Below are positions 10,449 through 20,104 of a stretch of 64,000 bases of DNA, in pieces (position 1 is the stretch's first letter; each line of letters starts with the position of its first letter). The position numbers were made by a program, and so were the translations under genes. This DNA comes from Bog-756 sp963710495 (GTDB taxonomy: Bacteria; Actinomycetota; Acidimicrobiia; Acidimicrobiales; RAAP-2): positions 124,001 to 188,000 of the forward strand of contig CAVQAI010000011.1 in assembly GCA_963710495.1 (NCBI GenBank), written 5' to 3'. A model generated the notes under the pieces. It made no database searches, was not told the origin of the DNA, and was given only the letters and a program-made list of their open reading frames with translations.

Positions 10449-12671
10449 TCAGACGGGAACGGGCTCGGACTCGGCCGCCTCGTCGGAGCCGGGCGGCGGT
10501 GGGGTCACCGGGGCCAGGTCGGGTTCGACGGACAGGCGAGGGAGGGCCCGGTCCAGCCACTTGGGGAACCACCAGTTGGCCTTGCCCATGAGGAACATGA
10601 GTGAGGGGACGATGGCCATGCGGATGATCAAGGCGTCCATCAGGATGCCGGCGGCCAGGCCGAGACCGAACTCCTTGATCACCCGCTCACCGCCGAGGAT
10701 GAACGATCCGAACACGAGGATCATGATCAGCGCGGCGGCGGTGATCGTCTTGCCGGTGGCGGCCAAGCCGTTGCGCACCGCCGTGCTGTTGTCGCCCGAT
10801 TTGAGGTATTCCTCGTGGATTCGGCTGATGAGGAAGACCTCGTAGTCCATGGACAGCCCGAACAAGATGGCGAACAGCATCACGGGTAGGAACGCCTCGA
10901 TGGGCCCGGGCTTGTTGATCTGGAAAACGGAGCCCAGCCAGCCCCACTGGAACACGCCCACCAGGATCCCGAACGCCGCCCCGATCGAGAGCAGGTTCAT
11001 GGCCGCGGCCGTCAGCGGGATCACCAGGCTCCGGAACACCCAGGCCAGCAGGAGGAAGGAGAGCACGACCACCAGCCCGATGAACAGGGGGAGCTTGGAC
11101 GCCAGCACCCGGGCGAAGTCGGTGAAGATGGCGGTGTCGCCCCCCACGTAGACGGTCACCCCGGTACCGGCCACGGCCGCCGGAATCGTCGCCTGGCGCA
11201 GGTGGTCGATGAGGTCGGTGGTCGCCGAGCTCTGCGGCGAGGAGGTCGGGTAGGTGGTGATCAGCGACACGGTCTGGCCGTCGGCGGTCGGGAGGGAGAT
11301 GGGCGGGACGACCTTGGCCACGTCTGGCTGGGTGCTGACCGCCGAAGCCAGGTGTTCGAGGGCCTGGGTGTCGGCCGGCCCGTCGTTGGTCGTGACCAGG
11401 AGCAGTGGCCCGTTGAAGCCCGGCCCGAACCCTTTGGCCAGCAGGTCGTAGGCCGTCCGCGTCGTGGTGCCCACCGGGTCGTTGCCCTGGTCGGAGGTGC
11501 CGAGCCGGAGCGAGAAGAAGGGCATGGCCACCAGGACGATGACGATGAGGGCGACCGTGGCGGGCAGGACCGGACGGGCCTGGATGAACCCGGCCCACCG
11601 GGGCCAGAAGCCCTTGGTTCCGGTACCGACGATCCGCGGGCCGTTGAGGGCCAGCTCCCGCTTCTGGCGCCGGCTCAGTACCCGCGGCCCGATGAAGCCG
11701 AGGAAGGCCGGGAGCAGGGTGAGGGCGGCGATCATGGTGAACAACACCCCGATCGCGGCGGCGATGGCCAACCCGTAGAGGAAGTTGACCCCGAGGGCGA
11801 ACATCCCGAGCAGCGCGATGCAGACGATGATCCCGGCGAAGAGCACCGCCCGACCGGACGTGTTGACGGCGTTGACGATCGACGATTCGACGTCCTGGCC
11901 GGCGATGAGCCCCTGTCTGTGCCGGGTCACGATGAACAGGGCGTAGTCCACGCCCACCCCGAGACCGATGAGGAGGACCAGCTGGGTCGAGAACTCGGGC
12001 ATCTTCAGAACATGGCTGAGCAGCCCGATGACGCCGATGGCGGTGCCGAGTGAGGCCAGGGCCGAACCCAGCGGCAGCAGCATGGCGAAGATCGAGGCGA
12101 ACACCAGGTAGAGGACGACTCCGGCCAGCAGGATGCCCAGTCCCGCGGAGCTGAACGAGACCCGGTTGGCCGCTTCGGCCACTTGGCCGGCCACCGCCAC
12201 CTGCAGGTCGGGACCGTTGGCGGTCTGGGCCGTGGCCACGAACTTCTTGGCCAGGGACTGCGAGATGTACTGCTGTTGGGTGTCGAAGGTCACCGTGGCG
12301 AATCCCGTTTGCCGGTCGGCGCTGATCTGGGCGGCACCCTCCGGACCGAACGGGCTGTTCACACTGGCGACGTGGGGCACCTGCGCCACCTTGGTCAGCA
12401 TCTCGTTCACCCGGGCCTCGACGGCCGGGTCGGTCACCGGCACCCCATTGGTGGTGCGGAACACGATCTGCTCCCGGTCACCGGCGACCTTCGGCGAGGC
12501 TGCCTGGAGCAGGTTGAGCGCTTTGGTCGACTCGGTGTTGGGCAGCGAGAACGTGTTCGAGTAGGCCGTGCCCACGGAGTTGGAGACGGCGATGGTGCCG
12601 ATCAGCGCCGTCAGCCACAGGAGCAGCACGATCACGCGGTGGCGGACGCACCAGGAGGCGAGAGCCTTCAT
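10449..12671 (-). CDS. MMPL/RND-family membrane transporter
   Basis: A 740-residue protein with the twofold RND layout: one TM helix, an extracytoplasmic loop (residues ~35-170), five helices, then a second copy of the same pattern. The MMPL helix motif GLGVGVDYALFIVTRHR and its second-half partner GLSMDYEVFLISRIHEEY are both visible and carry the Asp and Tyr residues of the proton-relay helices. The ATG at 12671 (MKALASWCVRHR) is where the first membrane helix begins. MMPL proteins of actinobacteria export cell-envelope lipids or glycolipids. The nearby glycosyltransferase supports a lipid or glycolipid cargo, but the actual cargo is unknown. A Pro/Glu-rich tail follows the last helix. Confidence 0.9.
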   Translation of the reverse strand: MKALASWCVRHRVIVLLLWLTALIGTIAVSNSVGTAYSNTFSLPNTESTKALNLLQAASPKVAGDREQIVFRTTNGVPVTDPAVEARVNEMLTKVAQVPHVASVNSPFGPEGAAQISADRQTGFATVTFDTQQQYISQSLAKKFVATAQTANGPDLQVAVAGQVAEAANRVSFSSAGLGILLAGVVLYLVFASIFAMLLPLGSALASLGTAIGVIGLLSHVLKMPEFSTQLVLLIGLGVGVDYALFIVTRHRQGLIAGQDVESSIVNAVNTSGRAVLFAGIIVCIALLGMFALGVNFLYGLAIAAAIGVLFTMIAALTLLPAFLGFIGPRVLSRRQKRELALNGPRIVGTGTKGFWPRWAGFIQARPVLPATVALIVIVLVAMPFFSLRLGTSDQGNDPVGTTTRTAYDLLAKGFGPGFNGPLLLVTTNDGPADTQALEHLASAVSTQPDVAKVVPPISLPTADGQTVSLITTYPTSSPQSSATTDLIDHLRQATIPAAVAGTGVTVYVGGDTAIFTDFARVLASKLPLFIGLVVVLSFLLLAWVFRSLVIPLTAAAMNLLSIGAAFGILVGVFQWGWLGSVFQINKPGPIEAFLPVMLFAILFGLSMDYEVFLISRIHEEYLKSGDNSTAVRNGLAATGKTITAAALIMILVFGSFILGGERVIKEFGLGLAAGILMDALIIRMAIVPSLMFLMGKANWWFPKWLDRALPRLSVEPDLAPVTPPPPGSDEAAESEPVPV

Positions 12672-12846
12672 GTCAGGAGAATCCTCGGGTTCGGGGTGGG
12701 ACCGGTCGTCGTGCGGCGGGGCAGCCGAGCGGCCAGTCCTTTCCATTCTGGCGGAAGGTCGGGCCCGACGGTAGTCGGCGCCGCCCTGGCCACCGCCCTC
12801 CACCTGACCTCACCGGGCCCGACCGGGGCACCTGGGGTCATCGGCC

Positions 12847-13611
12847 ATGATGGTCGGGATGGAGCGAAACCGACGTCTCATCGAGCTGGCCGGTGCCTTC
12901 AACTTCCGTGACCTGGGCGGGTACCCCACGGCTGGCGGTGGGGTGACCCGGTGGGGACGGTTGTTCCGCAGCGACACCCTCCACGAGCTCACCGAGGCCG
13001 ACGTCGAGGTCCTGCGTTCCCTCGGACTTGCCACCATCATCGATTTGCGCACCTCCCGTGAGCTCGAACGGACCGGTCGCGGGCCGATGGCGTCGGAGCC
13101 CGTCACCTTCCGTCACTTGTCGGTCATCCGCGACGCCGAAGGCGAGGCGACGGGCGCCCCCGCCCTGCCGGGCGAGGAGCTGAGCACCCGGTACCTCTGG
13201 TACCTGGAGAGCGGGCGTGAGCCCTTGGTCGAGGCCCTCTCCCTCGTCGCCGATCCCGGCCACCTCCCGTTGGTGTTCCACTGCGCGGCGGGTAAGGACC
13301 GCACCGGAGTGCTGGCGGCTCTGGTCCTCGACCTCCTGGGCGTCGAACCCGAGGTGATCGTGGCCGACTACGTGATCACTGCCGGTCGGATGGACCTGAT
13401 CCTGGCGCGCTACCGGTCGGACCCCGACGTCGCCGCTCGCATGGCGGACGTTCCCGCCTACCGCTTCGCCGTCGAGGCGGACACCATGGAACGGTTCCTC
13501 GCCGGCCTCTATGAAGAGTACGGGGGGGCCCGAGCCTGGGCGACGGCGTCGGGCGTGGCCACCTCGGCGCTCGACCGGATGGCCGGCCTGCTGCTCGACC
13601 CGCCGGACTGA
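12847..13611 (+). CDS. Tyrosine/serine protein phosphatase (DSP-like, Y_phosphatase3 family)
   Basis: A 254-residue enzyme. The C-x5-R phosphatase loop reads HCAAGKDRTG near residue 155, and the family opening NFRDLGGYPTAGGGVTRWGR (about residues 19-38) is intact, as is the general-acid region. Proteins of this kind (PtpB-like) remove phosphate from tyrosine, serine or phosphoinositides. Two in-frame ATGs, 12847 and 12859, are possible; the second gives MERNRRLIELAG. The gene diverges from the MMPL transporter across a 175-bp intergenic region. No signal peptide is seen, so it is probably cytoplasmic. Confidence 0.88.
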   Translation: MMVGMERNRRLIELAGAFNFRDLGGYPTAGGGVTRWGRLFRSDTLHELTEADVEVLRSLGLATIIDLRTSRELERTGRGPMASEPVTFRHLSVIRDAEGEATGAPALPGEELSTRYLWYLESGREPLVEALSLVADPGHLPLVFHCAAGKDRTGVLAALVLDLLGVEPEVIVADYVITAGRMDLILARYRSDPDVAARMADVPAYRFAVEADTMERFLAGLYEEYGGARAWATASGVATSALDRMAGLLLDPPD

Positions 13612-13737
13612 CCTCCTGGCCACGGGCGCTGTTGCCCGGCCCCGGGCCCGGTCCGGGCCCGGCGGCAGACCGGCCCGCACCCGCCTGGTCGGAGCCGCGC
13701 CTGAGGGCGCCGGGTCGAGGGTGCCTACACTGGAAGC

Positions 13738-14340
13738 GTGCTGGCGTCGGTTTGGGTGCCGTTGTTGGTGGGTGGGATGGTGTTCATCTTCCTCGTCGCC
13801 GTGTCCGTGGTCGCGACCGGGCTCCTGCTTTGGCGGTTCGGCCTCCGTCGCTGGCGGCTCCTGCGCTCTCATCACATGGTGGCCGGTGCCGGGGTGCTCT
13901 GGACCGCCGTGGCCTCGCGCTACGTGAGGCCCCGCCCGGCCCGCTCGCCGTCCGACATGGCGGACTGGCCGGCCCGAGCCGTCCGCAGGGAGATGTGGCG
14001 CTCGGTCGACGGCGCCGAGTCGGCGGTGCGCACCGCCGACGATCTGGGGGGCCCGACCGCCTCGCTGCCGTCGCTCTGCCGGCGGTTGCGGCACGCGGCC
14101 ATCGACCTCGACCGGATCCTTCGCGTGGAGCCGGATGGGGCCGCGTCGTCAGCCGTGGCCACCCAGGCCTTCGAGGTGATGCGGGCCGCCACCGACGTTC
14201 AACGGGCCGCGGTGGCCTCGGCCGGCCACGCCACCGGCCACCACATCGAGGCACTCACCCGCGACGCCGACCAGGAATTGCTCTGTCTGGACGCCGGTCT
14301 GGCGTCGAGCCGCGCTCTGACGAGCGAGCCGGAAGGCTGA
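13738..14340 (+). CDS. Hypothetical membrane-anchored protein
   Basis: A 200-residue protein not assigned to a family. It begins at GTG 13738 with one clear hydrophobic helix (about residues 5-31). A basic stretch (RFGLRRWRLLRSHH) follows, so the N-terminus is probably outside and the rest cytoplasmic. The remaining 150 residues are polar, Ala/Arg-rich and predicted helical, with no catalytic motif visible. It lies 126 nt after the phosphatase on the same strand and may be co-transcribed. Codon use is as in its neighbours. Confidence 0.6.
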   Translation: MLASVWVPLLVGGMVFIFLVAVSVVATGLLLWRFGLRRWRLLRSHHMVAGAGVLWTAVASRYVRPRPARSPSDMADWPARAVRREMWRSVDGAESAVRTADDLGGPTASLPSLCRRLRHAAIDLDRILRVEPDGAASSAVATQAFEVMRAATDVQRAAVASAGHATGHHIEALTRDADQELLCLDAGLASSRALTSEPEG

Positions 14341-14353
14341 TCCGGCCGCCGGC

Positions 14354-14419
14354 GGTGGTCGCCGACGGTGGTCGCCGACGGTGGTCGCCGACGGTGGTCG
14401 AGGACGGATGGTCGAGGAC
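14354..14419. repeat. Short 13-bp tandem repeat
   Basis: Three exact copies of GGTGGTCGCCGAC (14354-14392), followed by GGTGGTCGAGGAC and a 14-bp variant to 14419. It sits in the convergent gap between the membrane protein (+) and the PLP enzyme (-). No terminator-like hairpin with a T-run was seen with it. Confidence 0.85.
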
Positions 14420-14476
14420 GGCGGAGGAGCGGGACGCGACCCGAGGTTGACGCGAGCATGTGTGGGTCGGCCGCCT

Positions 14477-15469
14477 TCACCAGCCACGGAGGTCGACCGG
14501 CCAGGTGTCGACGACTTCGTCACCCTCGATCAGGTGCATCCGCTCGTGATAGGCGACCGTCGGATCGACATGGGCCGGCAGGACGCGGATCCTGGTACCG
14601 ACCCGGACCGGTCCGTCGGGCACGAACGTGATGTGCTCGTCGGAGCAGAACAGCACGCGGCCACCTTCGATCGTGGGGTCGCCGTGGTCCATGCCGAGCG
14701 CTTTGAGACCGCAGTCGGCCACCGCCCACCCCGGCGATACGGAGATGACCGTGGCCAACAACGAGAGGGCCTGCGAGAAGGGGAGGCCCAGGCGTCCGTA
14801 GGCGGTGTCCATCAGGGCATAGGAGCCGGCCTGGATCTCGTTGGCCCAACGGTTGATGTCGTAGGTCCCCGTCCCACCAGCCGAGATGAGCTCGCCGCCC
14901 GTCTGGCCGTGGGCCGACAGGAGCAGCTCCATGGACCGCTCCACCTGCTCGATCCGGATGGCGCGATCCTCCAGGCCGACGACATGTCCCTCGTACCCCA
15001 TCACCCCGCGCACCTCCAGTCCGCGGGCTCGGGCGAGCTCGGCCAGGCGACCGGCCTCCTCGGGGCGACAGCCGCACCGCGGGAGGCCGACGTCGACGTC
15101 GATCACCACCTCGGGAACGCCGGCTGAGGCGGCCGCCTCGATGGTCTCGGGCGAGTCGACGGCCACCGTCACCCGCGATCCGGCGTCGGCCAGGGCTCCG
15201 AGACGGGTGGCATCGACCACTTCGTTGGCCAGCAGCAGGTCGTCGTCCAACCCCGCCCGGGCCAGGCCCTCCATTTCGGTGACGGTGGCGCAGGTGAATC
15301 CGGGGTGGCCGGCTGCGGCCTGACGGGCCGCCAAGGCCGTGCACTTGTGTGCCTTGACGTGGGGTCGCAGGCTCCGTCCGGGTCGCGCCTCGGCCATCGT
15401 GCTCAGGTTGGTCTCGAGCAGCTCGCCTTGCACGACCAATGCCGGCGTGGTCAGGTCCCCGAGGCGCAC
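14477..15469 (-). CDS. Fold-type III PLP enzyme (D-threonine aldolase / D-serine dehydratase-like)
   Basis: A 330-residue alanine-racemase-fold enzyme. The PLP lysine is in RPHVKAHKC near residue 45, preceded by the family start LTTPALVVQGELLETNL. The C-terminal metal-site region of the DTA/DSD1 group is seen as PAHVDPTVAYHERMH. Members cleave D-threonine-like beta-hydroxy-D-amino acids to glycine plus aldehyde, or dehydrate D-serine; which one applies cannot be read here. GTG 15469 is chosen because upstream translation is Pro/Arg-rich shadow. It follows the GH3 gene by 62 nt on the same strand. Confidence 0.82.
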   Translation of the reverse strand: MRLGDLTTPALVVQGELLETNLSTMAEARPGRSLRPHVKAHKCTALAARQAAAGHPGFTCATVTEMEGLARAGLDDDLLLANEVVDATRLGALADAGSRVTVAVDSPETIEAAASAGVPEVVIDVDVGLPRCGCRPEEAGRLAELARARGLEVRGVMGYEGHVVGLEDRAIRIEQVERSMELLLSAHGQTGGELISAGGTGTYDINRWANEIQAGSYALMDTAYGRLGLPFSQALSLLATVISVSPGWAVADCGLKALGMDHGDPTIEGGRVLFCSDEHITFVPDGPVRVGTRIRVLPAHVDPTVAYHERMHLIEGDEVVDTWPVDLRGW

Positions 15470-15530
15470 CGGCGCAGCGTAGGTCGGGCGACCCGGGCGG
15501 AGACGCCCGATGCAGACAGGGCCGCGTGGT

Positions 15531-17708
15531 TCAGGGGAGGGCCACCGAAACCGTCGTCCCGGGATCGCCGGCGTGGCGGGCCACGCGCACCTCGTAGGTC
15601 CCGGCCCGGGCGACCATGGCGTGGGCCCTGGTGTCCCGTTCGGCCAAGGTGGCGCGCCGGACCTCGAGGACGACCTCGGCGGCTGCACCGGCCTCGAGCT
15701 CGACCCGTACGAACGCCATGAGCCGCTCGGGCCCGGGCGACGCCACTCGGCGTACGTAGGCCTGCACGACCTCGCTGCCGCTGCGCCCGCCGGTGTTCCG
15801 TACGGTGGCCCGGACGCGCAGACCGTAGTCGGACGCCTCGGCCTCGACGCCGTCCACCGCGAACGTGGTGTAGCTCATCCCGAACCCGAAGGGGTAGGCG
15901 GCCTCGACGCCGGTTCGGGCCAGGTGCCAGTAGCCGTGCCACCGGTCGTAGGTGAACGACTCGGCGTCCGCGTCGAAGGCCGGCAGATGGGACTCGTCCG
16001 CCGGCACGGAGAAGGGGAGCCGGCCCGATGCATCGGTTGTGCCGAGCAGGACGTCGGCCAGGCCGTTGCCACCCTCCATGCCCGCGTACCACGACTGGAC
16101 CACGGCCGGCACGTCTGCGTCCCATTCGGAGGTGAGCACCGCGCTCCCGGCCACGATGGCCACGATCGTCCTCGGGTTGACCGCCGCCACGGATCGGATG
16201 AGGGCGACGTCCTCCTCGTGGAGCCGGAGCGACGGCCGGTCACCGCCGGTGGCGAACCCCCCGGCCGTCTCCGCCCGACGATACGAGGGCGGTTCGATCG
16301 AACGCTCCCCGGCGATGGAGGCTTCGAAGCGCCCGACCAGCTCGGGGTCGTCCGACCCCGGGAAGAGGTGGTGGAGGTGGGCGGTGGCGAACTCTCCGAT
16401 GTACTCGCCCTCGTCGAGGCGGGTGTAACCCACCACCACGAGGGCCACCGTGGCTTCCTTCGCCGCCGCGACGACCGCCCGGAAGTCGTCCGGGTCGGGC
16501 TCGACGATGGTGACGTCGGGAAGTGCGGCCCGCAACCCCTCGGAGGCCGTCACCACCTCGGGGGCCCAGACATCGCTCGATCCGCCGTCGCCGAGGTTGA
16601 TCGTCCCCGCCAACCGGCCCAACAGGGCCAGGGTCCGACCGGGGGCCAGCTCGAGGGGGAGGATCGGCCGTCCGTCCACCGGTTCGTTCCGCAGGAGCAC
16701 GACCGACCGGGCCGAGACCTCCCGGGCCAGGGCTCGATGGGACGGGCCGGCCAGGATCTCCCTGGACGGGGCCGGGGATCGCAGGACGCTGTCGAACCGG
16801 AGCCGGGTGGCGACGATCCGCTCGGCCGCGCCGGTGACCTGTTCCCAGGTCACCTCGCCTTCGTCGAGCGCGCGCCGGAGGCCGGTGGCCCGGATCATGC
16901 GGTAGGGCATCTCCACGTCGAGACCGGCCTGCAAGGACGCCGCCGCATCCCTGATCCCGAGGATCCAGTCGCTGATGACGAACCCTTCGAATCCCCATTC
17001 GCCCCTCAGGACTCCGGTGACGAGGGGCTCGTTCTCCCCGCACCACGCGCCGTTGACGCTGTTGTAGGCGGTCATGACGGCGGCCACGCCCTCATCCACG
17101 ATGCGTTTGAAGTGGGGGAGGTAGACGTCGTGGAGCGCGGCTTCGTCGACCGAGACATCCACGGTGAACCTGGCGTTCTCCATCGAGTTGCAGACGAAAT
17201 GCTTCACGCAGGCCATGGCGTGGCGCTGCACGCCCCGGGTCAGTGCCGCGCCCATCTCCCCGACGTGGTACGGGTCCTCGCCGTAGGTCTCCTGGGCGCG
17301 GCCCCACGCCGGATGGCGCAGGAGGTTGACGCACACGCCGCCGTAGAGGTCGGCGCCCACGGCCCGGAGCTCGCGGCCGATGACGTCCCCGACCCGCTCC
17401 TCCAGGTCGGGGTCCCAGGTCGCACCCCGGGCCATGCTCACCGGGAAGCAGGTGGCCCGATCGACGACCACGCCCCTCGGGCCGTCCGAGAAGGAGAATC
17501 CCTCCAAGCCGAGACGCTCGATCCTGGCCGCCGCGAACGGGCTCTTGTGATACCCACCTTCGCCGAGGTAGACGAGGCCGGCCCAGAAGGGCGCGTCGCC
17601 GTCCAGGCACCACAGCTTCTCGTCCTCGGTCATCTCGGCCACCAGCGCCGCGGCCCTGACGGCGGGATCGCCCTCGCCGCTGGCTCGGTCCCGGGTCATC
17701 GGGCCCAT
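15531..17708 (-). CDS. GH3 family beta-glucosidase-like glycoside hydrolase
   Basis: A 725-residue family 3 glycoside hydrolase in the usual order: TIM-barrel with GFSFSDGPRGV, the KHFVCNSMENAR catalytic-domain motif, and the nucleophile region GFVISDWILGIRDA (Asp of SDW); then the alpha/beta sandwich (VVLLRNE, and GYTRLDEGEYIGE with likely acid/base acidic residues); then a C-terminal fibronectin-III-like domain (VRNTGGRSGSEVVQAYV). It releases sugars from beta-glucosides or related saccharides. No signal peptide is visible, so it is probably cytoplasmic. ATG 17708 or the ATG 9 nt later (17699) is the likely start. Confidence 0.9.
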   Translation of the reverse strand: MGPMTRDRASGEGDPAVRAAALVAEMTEDEKLWCLDGDAPFWAGLVYLGEGGYHKSPFAAARIERLGLEGFSFSDGPRGVVVDRATCFPVSMARGATWDPDLEERVGDVIGRELRAVGADLYGGVCVNLLRHPAWGRAQETYGEDPYHVGEMGAALTRGVQRHAMACVKHFVCNSMENARFTVDVSVDEAALHDVYLPHFKRIVDEGVAAVMTAYNSVNGAWCGENEPLVTGVLRGEWGFEGFVISDWILGIRDAAASLQAGLDVEMPYRMIRATGLRRALDEGEVTWEQVTGAAERIVATRLRFDSVLRSPAPSREILAGPSHRALAREVSARSVVLLRNEPVDGRPILPLELAPGRTLALLGRLAGTINLGDGGSSDVWAPEVVTASEGLRAALPDVTIVEPDPDDFRAVVAAAKEATVALVVVGYTRLDEGEYIGEFATAHLHHLFPGSDDPELVGRFEASIAGERSIEPPSYRRAETAGGFATGGDRPSLRLHEEDVALIRSVAAVNPRTIVAIVAGSAVLTSEWDADVPAVVQSWYAGMEGGNGLADVLLGTTDASGRLPFSVPADESHLPAFDADAESFTYDRWHGYWHLARTGVEAAYPFGFGMSYTTFAVDGVEAEASDYGLRVRATVRNTGGRSGSEVVQAYVRRVASPGPERLMAFVRVELEAGAAAEVVLEVRRATLAERDTRAHAMVARAGTYEVRVARHAGDPGTTVSVALP

Positions 17709-17758
17709 TGTCACAGGCGCGATCGCCGCTCGCCCGTGAACGGCCGCCGGCCGCGGCC

Positions 17759-20104
17759 TCAGGAGGAAGCTGTGGTCGGTGCGGTGAGGTCGTAGACGGT
17801 GACGCCGTCGACGGTGCGAGCGGTGTAGTGGCTGGTGACCCACGAGGCGATCTGCGCCGACGTCGAGGTCCCGGAGGACCCGAGCCCTCCGCCGACGCCG
17901 CCCCCGAAGCCGCCGCCGAAGCCACCGCCCAAGCCACCGGCGAATCCGCCTCCGCCGATGTAGTAGTGGATCCGTCCCTGGCTGACGTCCTGCTCGAACT
18001 GGCTAAGAGTCGGGGCGGGGTCGGTCCCGTTGAAGCCGCCAATGGCCATCACCGGGTCGCCGGTGGCCAGCTGGTAGCCCGACGCCGAGTTGGATCCCGT
18101 GGTGGCGGCCACCCAGGAGTACTTCGACGCACCGGCGCGGAGGAGGGCGACGAGCTGCTTCCCCGGCGTGGCGGCGTTGAGCAGGCCGCCTGGTCCGCCC
18201 GCAGCGCGCCTGAACCCACCCGGGCCGCCCCCGAACCGACCGGAAACTCCGCCGGGCCCGAACCCGGTTCCCGGGCCTCCCGGGAACCGACCCGGGGAGC
18301 CGCCCCGCCGGAACAGGCCTCCCCCGGGGACAGCTGTGCCCCCCGGGAGCTGCACCCCGGGTGGTAGGGCGAAACCGTTCCGACCGAAACCCCTCCCGGG
18401 GCCGCCGGCCACTCCGCCGCCGGGCAACCCACCGAAACCGGCGCCCACGATGGCCGGCCCGGCGGACGGGATCGCCCCACTTTGCGGCGTGGCCGCGGTG
18501 GTCAGCGAGTAGGCCGCGGGCCCGGCGATCACCGAGGCCAACCCGAAGCCGGCCAGCCCTGCGGCCAGCACACTGCGGGCCCGTGGGACGAGGGCGATAC
18601 CGATGGCGACCGCGATGCCCACGCCGAGGATGACCCATCGGAGTGCCGGGTACCAGTCCGGGCTCCACCCGAGGATCACGAATGCCCAGACCACGGTGGC
18701 GACGACCGCGGCCGCCAGGGCGAGGCGCGGGAAGACCTCCCGCCGGCGCGACCACAAGGTCGTCGCCCCCATGCCGACCAGGGCACCGACGGCCGGGGCC
18801 AGGGCGACGGTGTAGTAGGGATGGATGATCCCCTGGGCGAAGCTGAGGGTGGCCCCGGTGAGGAGCAGCCATCCGCCGAAGATGAGGAAGCCGGCGCGGG
18901 CCCGGTCGGTACGGGGGGCGCGGCGGGTCAGCCAGAGTGCGGCCACCAAGCCGATGAGCGCGCCCGGGATCAACCACGAGATCTGCCCGCCCATCTGGCG
19001 GAGGAACAGGCGGTCCCACCCAACCGGCCCCCACATGCTGCCCGGTGCCCCGGTCCCGCCGACACTTCCTCTTTCGTTGCCGGTGATCCGGCCGAACCCG
19101 TTGTAGCCGAAGATGAGGTTGAGAAGGTTGTTGTCGGTGGATCCCCCGATGTAGGGACGGTCGGCCGCCGGGGTGAGCTGGACGGCCGCCACCCACCAGC
19201 CGCCGGCGACGACCATGGCCACTCCGGCGTAGACGCCTTGCATGAGGCGGCGCCCCAGCCTGGGTGGTCCGGCCAGCAGGTAGACGAGGACCAATACCGG
19301 CATGAGGATGACGGCCTGGAGCATCTTGGTGATGAAGCCGAATCCGATCAGGGTCCCGGCCAGCACCAACCACCGGGTCCGGCCGGATTCGACGGCCCGC
19401 ACCGTGGCGTAGGCCGCACCGGTGAGGAGCAGGGTGAGGAGGGCGTCGGGATTGTTGAACCGGAACATGAGGGTGGCGACGGGCGTGAGCGCCACCACGG
19501 CGCCGGCGATCAGCGCCGCTCCCGGTGTGAACCACCGCCGCACGGTGGCGAAGACCAATCCCACGGTGGCCACCCCTTCGAGCGCCTGCGGGGCGAGGAT
19601 GCTCCACGAGTTGACCCCGAAGATGCGCGCCGAGATCTCCATCACCCAGAGGGAGGCGGGTGGCTTGTCGACCGTGATGAAGTTCGACGCGTCCGACGAT
19701 CCGAAGAAGAAGGCCTTCCAGCTCTTCGTGCCGGCTTGCACGGCGGCCGAGTAGAAGCTGTTGGCCCAGCCGGATCGGTCGAGGCCCCAGAGATAGAGGA
19801 CGGCGGTGCCCACCAGGAGCACGGCCAGCGCCGGACGGACCCAGGCCGGGTCCTCCGGCCTCCCCCGGAGCAGTCGGCGTCGACGGCTGGTGGGACCGGT
19901 GGGGGCGGGACCATCGGCAGGCGATGACGGCGCATCCCACGACGGCGCCCATCCCGCGGCGGGCTCGGGCCGGGCGAGGGGGTCGGCCGGAGGGGCCTCG
20001 ATCGTGGTCCCTCCGATGTCGGGTCCCGCTGCCATCACCGGCAATGGGTGCGAAGCAGCCATGAGCGCGGTGGCGTCACCGGTGAGGTCGTCGCCGGACA
20101 TCAT
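17759..20104 (-). CDS. YkcB-like polyprenyl-phosphate-dependent mannosyltransferase (GT39/PMT-like, GT-C fold)
   Basis: A 781-residue multi-spanning GT-C glycosyltransferase. A cytoplasmic Pro/Ala-rich leader of about 95 residues is followed by some 12 membrane helices, with the first-loop motif NSFYSAAVQAGTKSWKAFFF and VDKPPASLWV. After the last helix comes a long extracytoplasmic tail with a Gly/Pro-rich stretch (18.2-18.4 kb), a globular segment, and GGGFGG repeats (17.88-17.96 kb). The last residues (SHYTARTVDGVTVYDLT) match the C-terminus of YkcB proteins. The ATG overlaps the stop of the GT2-GtrA gene by 4 nt, so that enzyme probably supplies the polyprenyl-phosphate sugar used here to glycosylate a surface protein or polymer. 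Confidence 0.86.
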   Translation of the reverse strand: MMSGDDLTGDATALMAASHPLPVMAAGPDIGGTTIEAPPADPLARPEPAAGWAPSWDAPSSPADGPAPTGPTSRRRRLLRGRPEDPAWVRPALAVLLVGTAVLYLWGLDRSGWANSFYSAAVQAGTKSWKAFFFGSSDASNFITVDKPPASLWVMEISARIFGVNSWSILAPQALEGVATVGLVFATVRRWFTPGAALIAGAVVALTPVATLMFRFNNPDALLTLLLTGAAYATVRAVESGRTRWLVLAGTLIGFGFITKMLQAVILMPVLVLVYLLAGPPRLGRRLMQGVYAGVAMVVAGGWWVAAVQLTPAADRPYIGGSTDNNLLNLIFGYNGFGRITGNERGSVGGTGAPGSMWGPVGWDRLFLRQMGGQISWLIPGALIGLVAALWLTRRAPRTDRARAGFLIFGGWLLLTGATLSFAQGIIHPYYTVALAPAVGALVGMGATTLWSRRREVFPRLALAAAVVATVVWAFVILGWSPDWYPALRWVILGVGIAVAIGIALVPRARSVLAAGLAGFGLASVIAGPAAYSLTTAATPQSGAIPSAGPAIVGAGFGGLPGGGVAGGPGRGFGRNGFALPPGVQLPGGTAVPGGGLFRRGGSPGRFPGGPGTGFGPGGVSGRFGGGPGGFRRAAGGPGGLLNAATPGKQLVALLRAGASKYSWVAATTGSNSASGYQLATGDPVMAIGGFNGTDPAPTLSQFEQDVSQGRIHYYIGGGGFAGGLGGGFGGGFGGGVGGGLGSSGTSTSAQIASWVTSHYTARTVDGVTVYDLTAPTTASS